64,000 bases of DNA from Pseudomonadales bacterium (GCA_041395945.1 JAWKZN010000001.1:2666001-2730000); one strand, 5' to 3'. Shown: positions 33,940 through 43,970, counted from the first letter of the stretch. The notes: a model not told the origin generated them from the sequence alone. Numbers and translations: made by a program.

Positions 33940-36900
33940 GTGGTAGACAGGAAAATCTACGAAAGCGCGTCGACCCTGGTGAAGCGGACGACGTGGCACG
34001 ATCAGGCCGTTGTCACCAAGACTCTCAAGGCCAGCGCGCAGACACCCAACGCGATCACGCGCTATCACCACGAGTTCAACATCAATCAGTCGCTCACCAG
34101 TCCCTATGTATGTCGGGCGCTGGCGATGGACGACCGCAACACACGAATCATCTATGAAGATGACGGTGCGGAGTCGCTGCGGACCCTGATCCAGACCGGC
34201 ACACTCACCTTCGACGAGCGTCTCGACATCGCCGCAGACATCACCCGCGCCCTGCAGTCGATTCACGATGAAGGCGTGATTCACCGCGATCTGAATCCGG
34301 GCAACATCATCGTCAACGAAGAAACTTTCAGTGTGCGGCTGATCGATTTCGGACTGGCTACCCTCATACCCAGGGAGTACCCGCAGACCGATCACATCCA
34401 CCAGCTCACCGGCACCCTCCCCTACGTGTCCCCGGAACAGACCGGCCGGGTTAATCGGGTAGTCGACTACCGGACCGACCTCTACTCCCTCGGTGCAACC
34501 CTTTACGAACTCTTCGCCGGTGCGCCGCCCTTTCCCAACACGGACCCGCTGGAGCTGATACACGCCCATATCGCCAGCACACCACGCCCGCTGAACGCGG
34601 TGGTCGATACGGTACCCCGCTGGCTGTCCGAAGTCGTGCAGAAGCTGCTCGCCAAGCAGCCCGAAGATCGCTATCAATCCGCCGCCGCGGTGCACGACGA
34701 CCTGACAGAAGGCCAGAATCACAGCAACATCATTCCGTTCCGCCTCGGTCAGACCGATACCCCCGGACAGCTGACGTTACCCAAACGACTCTACGGGCGT
34801 GTTACAGAAACCACCAAGGTCACCGATCACCTGCGCCGGATCGCCCAGGGTGAAGTGCTCATTCTGGAAATTACCGGCAATGCGGGGGTCGGCAAGGGCG
34901 CCCTGTGCAGCACAATCGGCCGGTCCGCACACGAGAACCGGATGCTCCTGGCCCGGATATCTGCGCCAGGAGTCGAGCTTCGTGACACCGACTCTCTCTG
35001 GCTGGAGCTGCTGCGTCAGCTCGTGCGCCAGGCCCTCTCGCTGGGAGAATCTCCCGCTGAGGCGCTTATCGAACGCCTGTCTCATCTCGAATCCGCAGAC
35101 GTCCGCGCGCTCACCCCTTTCATTCCGGAGCTGAAAAATCTGCTTCCCGCTCCGGATGAGTCCAGCGCCGGACTCCCGGCCCGGGGTATCCGCGCGCTGC
35201 TGAGCGCTATCGTCCCGCAGCCGGTCTGTGTGGTGGTGGAGGAAACGGATCAGGTACCCCTGGAATGTCTCAGTGATCTGATCGATGCAGCTCTGTATTC
35301 CCGAAATCTGCTGCTGGTGATTACCCGGGAGCGTCCCCATCCAAGGCTCTTCTCCGAGCCACGGATCGCCGCAAAAACTACTCACCTGCCTCTGGCCCCG
35401 TTTGACAAATCCGATGTGCGCGCGCTGCTCGCTGACATGCTGTCCCAGAGCGAGGCGCGGGTAAGGGAACTTGCCGGTGAGATTCACACGAAGACCGATG
35501 GGCTGCCCCGGGACGTGCTTGCGCTTGTCGAAGAACTGCACCAGACACAGTCCATCGTGCATGACGCCAACGCGGGCAGCTGGTCCTGGGATCTGGATAG
35601 AATCCGCGGCCACTTCTTCAGCAACAACACGTCAGCCCGCATCACCCATCAGCTCAATCAGCTTCCCGGAGAAACGCTGCATGCACTGGGGCTCGGTGCC
35701 GCTATCGGGGAACAGTTCACCGCACGCCTGATCGCGGATCTGGCGGACCATGATCAGTCCGCCACCGCTGCCATTCTGCGACCCGCCATGAATCAGGGGC
35801 TGCTGGTCACCCAGTCAATGGGTGGGACTGCCACCCAGCTCCAGTATCAGTTCGCCCATCCGCGGATCCGTGCCTCCATCTACGGCGGGCTCACAGAGTC
35901 CGAAAAGGTTGCGAATCATCAAAGGGTCGCCACCAAGCTCAAACAGGGCGGCAGACCCAGCGGCGCCAAACTGCTGCAGATCGCCGATCATCTGAACGCC
36001 GCCACCCACCCCACCGAGCCGGACGAAGCGCGCCGCACGGAAGTCGCCCACTGCAATCTGCTCGCCGCACGGGAGACCCTGCGGCAGGGCGCCTTTCAGC
36101 AGGCCTACAAGTACTGTCGCATCGGCCTGCTGCTGCTGCACCGGCATCCGGGCACCGAGCCCATGAAGCTCGAGCTGGCACAGTGCGCGGCAGAATCGGC
36201 ATTCTTCTGCGGTGATTTCGAACAGCTCGATCGTGTCCTTGCCGCCGTCCCCGATCATCACAGCGCGCTCGAGGAAATCAGGGTCCGGGCAGCCATTGCC
36301 CAGAACGACCTGACCGGTGCGCGGGGCCTGGCACTCGCCGCACTGGGCAGCCTGAACTATCCCGTGCGTGGACCGGGTCTGGCGGGTTTTCTGCCTGACT
36401 GGCTGCGCGTGCCACAGCGCGCCTTGCGGACACCGGTACGGACTCTGGAGGATGTACGGCTGCACCAGAGCTTCCGTTTTGTCTGCTACCTGCTGCATGC
36501 CGGCTACCACCTCGGTCTGCCCGCCCTCGACCGGGTGATCTCGGACCTGCTGCGCCTGTGCGCCCGCAAGGGCTACTGCGCAGAGGCCGCCTTCGCCCTC
36601 GCCGCCACCGCCATCAACGATGTCGCCAACGGTCGCATCCGCGCCGCACGCCGGCATGCTCTGGAAGCCCGGGCGCTGATCGGACAGTTTCCAGGCGAAA
36701 GTGCTTCCATCCGCGCCAGTACCCTGCTCGCCGGTCTCCTCGACCCCTGGTTCGGCACCCTCGATCAGACACTGCCGGTGCTTTCTGACAATCTGAACAG
36801 CAGTCTGGCCCGCCACGACGTGGAGTTCGCGGCCAGTGCCAGCGCGCTTTACGCGGCCAATGGTCTGCTGCGGGGACTTGAACTCGGCTCATTGAAACGG

Positions 36901-39900
36901 GAACTGATCCGGCAGATTGCGGACATCGGTCAGTTCCGTCATATCACCGGAATAAACATCACCAATTTCGTGCTGCAGATCGTAGTGTCTCTCCTCGGCC
37001 GCAGTGAGTCGGACAGCGGCGCAGATCACAATGAACTGCGGATTTCCAACCCCCGGGATCGGGTGGCTCACGGTTACGTGTACGTGCTGCGCCTGTATTT
37101 CGCCGTGCTGTTCAACGACTTCAAAGGGGCAGGCGCCATTCTGGAGCTGGCTCGCGAACATGTTGCCGCACTCACCGGTTCGCCGCTGCTGGCGACTTTC
37201 AGACTCGCCGAAGGCCTGATCGAACTGCGCCGCGGGACGGTTGCCGGTCGTTACACGGCGACACGCAATCTGTGGGAAATGCGGGGCTGGGAAAAACTCG
37301 GTGCGCTGCACGCACGACCGAAGCGGCTCATCCTGCAGGCGGAGCTCGCGCGCCGCGGCGGTGCGACAACCCGCAGTCTCGAATATTTCGAGCAGGCGGC
37401 CGATCGCGCCCGTATGAATGGTCAGGCCAATGATGAAGCGCTCGCCTATGAACTGGCCGCCCGTGCCTGCGACAGCAGTGGCCGCAGTGACTTCGCCAAG
37501 CTGTTTGCGCGCAACGCCTATCAGGCCTATCTGCGCTGGGGGGCTACCGCAAAAGCCAATCAGCTCGAACGGGAATTCCACGGGCTGCTTTCTGAAAATC
37601 ATCCGGTTTCCCGGGGAGCCAGTCTATCGGTCGGCGATCTCGCAGATCTTACTGTGCGGGATTTCCAGACTCACAGCACGACCTTCGAAAGTACCGAACT
37701 CAACGAGCGCATCGTGGACACCACCACGGTACTGCGTGCCGCCCAGACCATCTCCGGCGAGATACTGCTGGATAAGGTACTGACAAAGCTGCTGCGGCTG
37801 ACACTCGAGCATGCGGGTGCCCAGAAGGCGTGCATGCTGCTGGCGCACGACCGTCGTCTCTACCTGGAAGCCATAGCCTCGGTGGACGCCGGCCCGACCC
37901 GCAGAGTCAGCCCGGCGGTACCGCTGGAGGCGACGGGTGAAGTGCCGGAAAGCATTGTGCAGTTCGTCGCCCGCACCAAGGAAGCGCTGGTACTTACCGA
38001 CGCAACACAGGAAGACGTGTTCACCCAGGATCCCTACGTACGACGCCTGCAGCCTCTGAGCGTGATGTGCCTGCCGATCATCCACCGCGGAGACATCACC
38101 GGCATCCTCTACGTGGAGCATCGCTGGCTCACCGGGGTGTTCACCTCCCAGCGGGTTGAAGTACTGGCTCTGCTGTCTTCCCAGGCCGCAATCTCGATCG
38201 AGAACGCGCGCCTTTATGCTGACCTGCAGGCCACCCAGGACGAGTATCGCGCGCTTTACGACAATGCCATCGAAGGCCTGTTCCGGATCAGCCCGGAGGG
38301 CTATCTGGTGAATGCCAACCCGACACTGGCCCGCATTCTCGGTTTCGACTCGGTGGAGCAGCTGCTCGACGAGTACCGGGACCTCATCGATCGGGTGTTC
38401 CTCAACAACGAACAGGCCGGTCTCTTCATCTCCCAGCTGGAGGAGCACCGCCTGGTCAGCGGCTTTGAAGCACAGGGTGTGACCCGGGACGGTCGCGTCT
38501 TCTGGGTGGCACTCACCGCACGTCTCAGCAGCGATACGGAACGCGGGGATTTCATCGACGGCAGCCTCATCGACATTTCCGAGCGTATCGATCGGGAACG
38601 CTCAGACAAACAGCGACAGATCGCCGAGGCGGCCACACGGGCAAAGAGCGAGTTTCTCGCCAACATGAGTCATGAGATCCGCACGCCGATGAACGCCATC
38701 GTCGGTTTCTCCCGGCTGGCGCTGGAGACTTCCCTCGATCGCAAGCAGCACGAGTACGTGACATCGATCCGCAACGCGTCGGAAAACCTGCTGACGCTGG
38801 TCAGCGACGTGCTGGACTTTTCGAAGATCGAAGCGGGCAAGCTGACCCTGGAAGCCCGACCCTTCAAACTCTCCGAAACCCTCGCGGAGGTAGAAAGGCT
38901 GTTCCGCACCGAAGCCCGCAGACGCAATCTGGTCCTGGAAATCGATGATCGCACCCAGACAGACCCTGCAATCCCCGCAGACGGCATGCTGCTCGGCGAT
39001 GCTCTGCGTCTGCAGCAGGTTCTGGTCAACCTGGTAGGCAACGCCATGAAGTTCACGGAAGTCGGCCGTATCGAACTGGCTGCGGAAGTCAGTAACGCGC
39101 GGGCGGGAGATGATCAGATCGAACTGCGCATATCGGTGACCGATACCGGAATCGGTATCGATCCGGAGCACCAGAAACGTCTTTTCGAGTCTTTCGAACA
39201 GGCAGAAACCTCCACAACGCGGCGCTATGGCGGTACCGGGCTCGGCCTCGCCATCTCCAAGCGCATCGTCGAACTCATGGGTGGCAGGGTCTCGGTGACT
39301 TCCGAAGTGGGTAACGGCAGCTGCTTCGAATTCACCCTGTTGACCCGTCTGCCCTCGGATGCCGTCGCCACAGCAGCGCGGGGATCGAAGCGTCGACCCA
39401 GCGATATGGTGCTGCACGACCGCCGCATCCTGGTTGCGGAAGACAACCCGATCAATCAGCAGCTGGCGCTTGAATTCCTCCAGCGTCGCGGGGCGTCGGT
39501 GCAGATCGCCGAAAATGGCAGGCAGGCTGTGAACCGGGCAACCGAGTCGGAGTTCGACGCCATTCTCATGGACATCCACATGCCGGAACTCGATGGCCTC
39601 GAAGCCGCCACTCAGCTGCGACTGCTCGGACTGACCCTGCCCATCATCGCGGTATCAGCCGACGCCCTTTCCAGCAGCAAGCTCGCGGCAACCGAGGCTG
39701 GCTGTGACGCTTATCTCACCAAGCCGATCGATTTCGATGAACTCGTCCACACCCTGGGTGAGCTGCTGCCGAGTCTGGACAGCAGCCAGCCCCGTCGACG
39801 CGCCAGCGATCAGCCGGTGGTGGCGGTGGATGCCGATGCGGAATCCATGATGGAAGAAGCGCTGCGCTCCTTCCCCCAGCAGCGCCTGCCCGGCATCGAT

Positions 39901-40260
39901 ATCGGCGACGCCATTCGCGGCCACAACGGCAACGTGAAACTGATGGTCCGGCTCATGGGAGAGTTCGGCCAGTACTATGGCGACGCCGCAGCAAAGATGC
40001 GCGGCTACGCCACCGCCGAGCAGTATGAGGCAGCGGAACGGCTGGCGCACAACCTGGCGGGTGTCGCGGGCAGTTTCGGGGCAAGCCGGTTGCAGGAAGC
40101 TTCGAAGGCACTGGAGCTCGCCCTTGTCGCCAACGACTCCCGCAATCTGCTCGGGCTCGTACGCAGCTTCGAAGTCGCGCTGACCGAAGTGCTCGAATCG
40201 ACCGAAGCCCTGGCGAGCAACGAGATTCCGCTCAGAGCGAGCGACTTTTCGGAGGGGTGA
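33940..40260 (+). CDS. Ser/Thr kinase - AAA ATPase - GAF - PAS hybrid histidine kinase with receiver and HPt
   Basis: A 2106-residue multidomain signalling protein. Residues ~7-260 are a eukaryotic-type kinase: K27, E45, HRDLNPGN (D117, N122) and DFG at 136-138; the glycine loop is degenerate, as in this family. A large AAA/MalT-like ATPase with helical repeats spans ~283-1240. Its Walker A reads GNAGVGKG, with Gly320 in place of the usual Ser/Thr. GAF is at ~1260-1425 and PAS at ~1435-1560. The histidine kinase has NMSHEIRTPMN with His1578, and its ATPase domain has NLVGNAMKF, DTGIGI and GGTGLGLAI. The receiver has EDNPINQQ and phospho-acceptor Asp1878. The HPt domain carries His2037 (LAHNLAGVAG). 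There are no membrane segments, so it should be cytoplasmic. The start is GTG. Its last 29 bp overlap the convergent ttcA end. Confidence 0.93.
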   Translation: MVDRKIYESASTLVKRTTWHDQAVVTKTLKASAQTPNAITRYHHEFNINQSLTSPYVCRALAMDDRNTRIIYEDDGAESLRTLIQTGTLTFDERLDIAADITRALQSIHDEGVIHRDLNPGNIIVNEETFSVRLIDFGLATLIPREYPQTDHIHQLTGTLPYVSPEQTGRVNRVVDYRTDLYSLGATLYELFAGAPPFPNTDPLELIHAHIASTPRPLNAVVDTVPRWLSEVVQKLLAKQPEDRYQSAAAVHDDLTEGQNHSNIIPFRLGQTDTPGQLTLPKRLYGRVTETTKVTDHLRRIAQGEVLILEITGNAGVGKGALCSTIGRSAHENRMLLARISAPGVELRDTDSLWLELLRQLVRQALSLGESPAEALIERLSHLESADVRALTPFIPELKNLLPAPDESSAGLPARGIRALLSAIVPQPVCVVVEETDQVPLECLSDLIDAALYSRNLLLVITRERPHPRLFSEPRIAAKTTHLPLAPFDKSDVRALLADMLSQSEARVRELAGEIHTKTDGLPRDVLALVEELHQTQSIVHDANAGSWSWDLDRIRGHFFSNNTSARITHQLNQLPGETLHALGLGAAIGEQFTARLIADLADHDQSATAAILRPAMNQGLLVTQSMGGTATQLQYQFAHPRIRASIYGGLTESEKVANHQRVATKLKQGGRPSGAKLLQIADHLNAATHPTEPDEARRTEVAHCNLLAARETLRQGAFQQAYKYCRIGLLLLHRHPGTEPMKLELAQCAAESAFFCGDFEQLDRVLAAVPDHHSALEEIRVRAAIAQNDLTGARGLALAALGSLNYPVRGPGLAGFLPDWLRVPQRALRTPVRTLEDVRLHQSFRFVCYLLHAGYHLGLPALDRVISDLLRLCARKGYCAEAAFALAATAINDVANGRIRAARRHALEARALIGQFPGESASIRASTLLAGLLDPWFGTLDQTLPVLSDNLNSSLARHDVEFAASASALYAANGLLRGLELGSLKRELIRQIADIGQFRHITGINITNFVLQIVVSLLGRSESDSGADHNELRISNPRDRVAHGYVYVLRLYFAVLFNDFKGAGAILELAREHVAALTGSPLLATFRLAEGLIELRRGTVAGRYTATRNLWEMRGWEKLGALHARPKRLILQAELARRGGATTRSLEYFEQAADRARMNGQANDEALAYELAARACDSSGRSDFAKLFARNAYQAYLRWGATAKANQLEREFHGLLSENHPVSRGASLSVGDLADLTVRDFQTHSTTFESTELNERIVDTTTVLRAAQTISGEILLDKVLTKLLRLTLEHAGAQKACMLLAHDRRLYLEAIASVDAGPTRRVSPAVPLEATGEVPESIVQFVARTKEALVLTDATQEDVFTQDPYVRRLQPLSVMCLPIIHRGDITGILYVEHRWLTGVFTSQRVEVLALLSSQAAISIENARLYADLQATQDEYRALYDNAIEGLFRISPEGYLVNANPTLARILGFDSVEQLLDEYRDLIDRVFLNNEQAGLFISQLEEHRLVSGFEAQGVTRDGRVFWVALTARLSSDTERGDFIDGSLIDISERIDRERSDKQRQIAEAATRAKSEFLANMSHEIRTPMNAIVGFSRLALETSLDRKQHEYVTSIRNASENLLTLVSDVLDFSKIEAGKLTLEARPFKLSETLAEVERLFRTEARRRNLVLEIDDRTQTDPAIPADGMLLGDALRLQQVLVNLVGNAMKFTEVGRIELAAEVSNARAGDDQIELRISVTDTGIGIDPEHQKRLFESFEQAETSTTRRYGGTGLGLAISKRIVELMGGRVSVTSEVGNGSCFEFTLLTRLPSDAVATAARGSKRRPSDMVLHDRRILVAEDNPINQQLALEFLQRRGASVQIAENGRQAVNRATESEFDAILMDIHMPELDGLEAATQLRLLGLTLPIIAVSADALSSSKLAATEAGCDAYLTKPIDFDELVHTLGELLPSLDSSQPRRRASDQPVVAVDADAESMMEEALRSFPQQRLPGIDIGDAIRGHNGNVKLMVRLMGEFGQYYGDAAAKMRGYATAEQYEAAERLAHNLAGVAGSFGASRLQEASKALELALVANDSRNLLGLVRSFEVALTEVLESTEALASNEIPLRASDFSEG

Positions 40261-41182
40261 GGTCCAGCAGTGGCAGCAGCTCGGCCGCTTTCTCCCGATC
40301 TCCGTCCTGCTGCAGCTTCACAAAGTCAAAGAGATCCCTGTCGCCAAGGTGTGAAGGCACCACGTGGCGCAGGCTGCGCGCGATGTTTTCCACCCGGCCC
40401 GGTGACTCGACATCCCACTGCTCCAGCATCTGCTTGATCACCTGACGCTGCAGGTTTTCCTGAGATCCGCAGAGATTGCACGGGATGATGGGATACGCAC
40501 GGTAATCGGCCCATCGGGCGATATCCCGTTCCCGGCAGTAGTAGAGCGGGCGGATCACCACATTGCTGCCATCGTCACTTTTGAGCTTGGGTGGCATCGC
40601 CTTCAGGCGGCCGCCGAAAAACAGGTTGAGGAACAGAGTCTCCACCACATCATCGAGGTGGTGACCCAGGGCTATTCGGCTGGCGCCGATCCGGCGCGCA
40701 AAGCTGTAGAGAATGCCGCGTCGCATACGCGAGCAGACCGGGCAGGTGGTTTTCCCTTCCGGTGTCAGTGCCTGGACGATACTGTAGGTGTCTTCCTCGA
40801 GGATGTGGTACTCGATACCCAGCTTCTCGAGATAGTCCGGCAGCACGTCTTCGGGAAACCCCGGCTGCTTCTGATCCAGATTCACCGCAACCAGTTCAAA
40901 GGGGACGGGCGCGTTCTGCTGCAGGCTCATCAGCACATCGAGCAGGGTGTAGGAGTCCTTCCCACCGGAGAGACACACCATAACCCTGTCTCCGGCTTCG
41001 ATCATGCCGTAGTCGACAACGGCGTGACCGACCTGCCGCCGCAGCTTCTTCTGCAGTTTGTTGCGCTCGTAGCGCGCTTTCTGGGCGGCTTTCGAAGGAT
41101 CCGGTGTTCTGCGCGCAGCCGCCGTCACTGTCGGTTCGGAGCCGGCAGTCGGAGACAGATTGGGGAAATGTTCGACCGTCAC
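40232..41182 (-). CDS. ttcA: tRNA 2-thiocytidine(32) synthetase TtcA
   Basis: A 316-residue adenylating thiolase that converts cytidine 32 of some tRNAs to 2-thiocytidine, using an Fe-S cluster. It has the PP-loop ATP motif VCLSGGKDSYTLLD, the cluster cysteines in TTCPVCSRMRRG and IIPCNLCGSQENLQR, and the GHHLDDVVETLFLNLFFGGR segment. The length is slightly above usual because of a variable N-terminal ~30 residues. GTG 41182 is the assumed start, with little ribosome binding site support. It is convergent with, and overlaps by 29 bp, the hybrid kinase gene. Confidence 0.97.
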   Translation of the reverse strand: MTVEHFPNLSPTAGSEPTVTAAARRTPDPSKAAQKARYERNKLQKKLRRQVGHAVVDYGMIEAGDRVMVCLSGGKDSYTLLDVLMSLQQNAPVPFELVAVNLDQKQPGFPEDVLPDYLEKLGIEYHILEEDTYSIVQALTPEGKTTCPVCSRMRRGILYSFARRIGASRIALGHHLDDVVETLFLNLFFGGRLKAMPPKLKSDDGSNVVIRPLYYCRERDIARWADYRAYPIIPCNLCGSQENLQRQVIKQMLEQWDVESPGRVENIARSLRHVVPSHLGDRDLFDFVKLQQDGDREKAAELLPLLDLTPPKSRSL

Positions 41183-41586
41183 TTATTTAAACCTCCACCG
41201 CAGGCTTTTTCTCAGCCGCAGGCGTGCATCAGTCCACTGGACTCCCCTCGGGGTCGGGGATTCTACAGGGACAGGGCGCTGCAGAGAACTCAGCCAGGAA
41301 GTTCGGAAAAATTCAGCGGGCGTGGTCGAGGACCTGCTACCCCGGGCCGTGTAGCGCGGCCGAGTAAGGCTATTTGACTCGCGGGCCTCCCGTGAGGCAA
41401 ATAGCTGCACGAGGGCACAGCGGAGCTGCCGAGCGAGGCCCGGGGTAGCAGGTCCTCGACCACGCAATGATCAAACTATTTTCGAGATGCCTGGCTGAGT
41501 TCTCCAGCGGCAGTCGGGGAGATGGCGCTGCCGTGTTTCGTATCCATCGAGAAGCTGGGGTGGATACGAGGCTCTGCAGAACGCCC
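41183..41586. other. Intergenic region carrying a palindromic element
   Basis: About 400 bp between the start of ttcA and the end of the GGDEF/EAL gene. Its main content is the inverted-repeat element at 41320-41465. The left part (41183-41319) should include the ttcA promoter but I see no clear consensus. The right part (41466-41586) contains GCTGGGGTGGATACGAGG near 41555, a motif that recurs near 60640. Confidence 0.7.
41320..41465. repeat. 146-bp element with perfect 29-bp terminal inverted repeats
   Basis: The left end (41320-41348, beginning GCGTGGTCGAGGACCTGCTA) is the exact reverse complement of the right end (41437-41465). The centre is a second, imperfect palindrome: 41370-41385 and 41389-41404 pair at 14 of 16 positions around a 3-base loop. 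No coding capacity is apparent. The structure fits a MITE-like or REP/BIME-like element. The right half is shared with 60721-60832. Confidence 0.85.
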
Positions 41587-43830
41587 TTACTTCGCCTGCG
41601 CGGCAACCCCGAGCTGACCCTGGCCCACAAAGGCTTCGAACTCCAGTGGCGGCAGAGGCTTCGAATAGTAATAGCCCTGAATGAAATCGCAGCCGATCTG
41701 TTTGAGACGCTCGACCTGCTCCAGCTCTTCGACTCCCTCGGCCACCACCTTCATGCCAAGGATGCGTCCCATGCTGACAATGGAGGCGACCAGACCGAGG
41801 TCCCGGGTGTTGGCCAGCTCATCGATGAAGGCCTTGTCGATCTTCAGAACATCGAACTCGAAATTGCGCAGATAACCGAGGGAGGAGAAACCGGTGCCGA
41901 AATCATCCAGCGCAACCATGCAGCCCAGCGCGCGTGCGCCGCTGAGGAACTCCAGGGCGCCTTCGCTGTTGTCGATCAGCGCGCTTTCCGTGAGCTCCAG
42001 AGTCAGCCCCTGCGGATCACCGGAGGCGAGCATCGACAGCAGACCCATGACATCGTGACTGTGGCGGATCTGTACTGCACTGATGTTCAGCGATATCCGC
42101 AGATCGGTGAGTCCGCGACTGCGCCACTGGCTCAGCTGCCTCTGGCACTCGCGCACCACCCATTGACCGATTTCTATGATCAGCCCGGTGTCTTCAGCGA
42201 TCGGAATGAACTCACCGGGTGACACCATGCCCAGCTCAGGGTGATGCCAGCGCAGCAGTGCCTCGGTAGAAGTGACGACACCACGGCGCACATCCACCAC
42301 CGGCTGATAGTGCAGCCTGAGTTCATCGTTCGTGACCGCCTTGCGCAGTGCAGACTCCAGCTCCATGCGTCGTTCTGCACGGGCGTTCATTTCCTGTTCG
42401 AAGAAGGCGAGGTTGTTGCCGCCTTCCTGTTTGACCTGAATCCGGGCGGCATCCGCTTTCTGCAGCAGTTCGCCGGTTTCCGAGCCGTCCTGGGGGATCG
42501 TGGAAATTCCCACGCTGGCAGTGACAAAGAGCTCGCGCTGTCCCTCCATCATGAACGGCCGTTCGATTGCGACGACGATCTTGTGGGCGATGCGCTCCAC
42601 CTCCCGCAGGTCCTCGATCTCGGAAAGCAGCACGACAAAGTGATCACCGCCGAGCCTGGCAACCGTATCCGACTCGCGCACACTCATGGCGATCCGATAT
42701 GCAGCTTCCATCAGTACCTGATCGCCTTTCGCGGGCCCGATGGAATCATTGACCATCTTGAAGCGGTCGATGTCTATGCTGATCAGTGCACCCAGGAAAT
42801 CTTCATCCAGCGCGCGCAGCAGCACCCGACTCAGTCGCTCCTGAAACAGATTTCTGTTCGGCAGTTTGGTGAGCGTATCGTGATGTGCCTGCCAGAGCAT
42901 GAGGCTGCGGGCGTCTTCGTCACCCATCAGTTCCATGGACAGGGTGAGATAACCGCGCAGGCGCTTGCCATCCCGTATCGCAATCCTGGAAACCTTGTCG
43001 GAAAAAGCCTCGCCATTCTTCTTGCGCAACCAGAACTCACCGATCCACGACCCGTTGTCGAGCAGTGCACTGTGCATGGCGCGGAAAAAGGCTTCGTCCT
43101 GCTGACCGGAATGATTGAAGGTGATCGGCTGGCCGGTTACTTCCGCTCCGCTGTAGCCGGTGAGTCGGCTGTAGGCTTTATTCACCGCCACGATCCGATC
43201 ATCCACGTCGGTCACCACGGCGGCGCCGGGGACGTTGTCGAACAGCAGTGTCTCGAAATCGTAACCATCCCAGGGATTGTCACGCTTCGAGTTTCTGGCA
43301 CTCAGTCCGGACCAGAGGGCGGCAAAGACCAGAGCGGCGAGACTGAGCAGGGTGCCGATCCTGATGGTCCGGCTGCGGGAATGCAGTTGCCTGAGTTCAA
43401 CCACCATCTGCTCGAGGGCCCTGTTCAGCTCCGGCCCCGGGGTCACGCTGGCAGCATCCTTGGAAGTCAGCGCGTTTTCCAGCAGTTCGACATTGCGCGA
43501 CAGCGCAGCGGCGGCGAGCGGTGAGCGCAGTTCAATTTCAGGCAGCAGCACTTTCAGATCCAGCAGCAGGCGCCGGGCGGTTACCGCCGATACCGGGACC
43601 GCCGCACCGGCACTATCGACGTTCTCCGAAAGATCCACACGCATCGACGAGGTGTGCAGACGACTGAGCAGGCTTTCGAGTTCGCTGCGGTGCTGCTGGC
43701 TGTCGATCAGCGAAAGTGACAGGTACCAGGTCGACAGTGCAGCGACCAGCAGGAGTCCCTGAGGCCATGCAGGAAGCCAGGAGGGCAGCCAGGAAGTCCA
43801 GCCATTGAAGGTACCCGGTAACGTGCGCAT
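41587..43830 (-). CDS. Membrane PAS-GGDEF-EAL protein, probable c-di-GMP phosphodiesterase
   Basis: About 747 residues. Two membrane helices (LLLVAALSTWYLSLS near residue 30 and IGTLLSLAALVFAALWSGLS near 160) flank a periplasmic sensor region. Then come a PAS domain (~195-310, VPGAAVVTDVDDRIVAVNKA), GGDEF (~320-485) and EAL (~495-745). The GGDEF active site reads GGDHF, so cyclase activity is doubtful, while RESD five residues before it matches the RxxD inhibitory site. The EAL domain is intact by eye: TEALLRWHHPELG, NISAVQIRH, ALDDFGTGFSSLGYLRNF and KIDKAFID. The net role is therefore likely c-di-GMP hydrolysis. ATG 43830 is used; a TTG at 43854 is the earliest in-frame alternative. Confidence 0.92.
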   Translation of the reverse strand: MRTLPGTFNGWTSWLPSWLPAWPQGLLLVAALSTWYLSLSLIDSQQHRSELESLLSRLHTSSMRVDLSENVDSAGAAVPVSAVTARRLLLDLKVLLPEIELRSPLAAAALSRNVELLENALTSKDAASVTPGPELNRALEQMVVELRQLHSRSRTIRIGTLLSLAALVFAALWSGLSARNSKRDNPWDGYDFETLLFDNVPGAAVVTDVDDRIVAVNKAYSRLTGYSGAEVTGQPITFNHSGQQDEAFFRAMHSALLDNGSWIGEFWLRKKNGEAFSDKVSRIAIRDGKRLRGYLTLSMELMGDEDARSLMLWQAHHDTLTKLPNRNLFQERLSRVLLRALDEDFLGALISIDIDRFKMVNDSIGPAKGDQVLMEAAYRIAMSVRESDTVARLGGDHFVVLLSEIEDLREVERIAHKIVVAIERPFMMEGQRELFVTASVGISTIPQDGSETGELLQKADAARIQVKQEGGNNLAFFEQEMNARAERRMELESALRKAVTNDELRLHYQPVVDVRRGVVTSTEALLRWHHPELGMVSPGEFIPIAEDTGLIIEIGQWVVRECQRQLSQWRSRGLTDLRISLNISAVQIRHSHDVMGLLSMLASGDPQGLTLELTESALIDNSEGALEFLSGARALGCMVALDDFGTGFSSLGYLRNFEFDVLKIDKAFIDELANTRDLGLVASIVSMGRILGMKVVAEGVEELEQVERLKQIGCDFIQGYYYSKPLPPLEFEAFVGQGQLGVAAQAK

Positions 43831-43970
43831 CGACAGCAGCGGAATCCATGACAACGTCTATTAAACGTAGTTGAGCCATGGCGAATCGCAAACCGATTAT
43901 GCGCCGTAATCTGTGGCGTCAGTATCCCGTCACCGGCAGGTGCGGCCGCCGGCGGATATTCGTGACGCCG

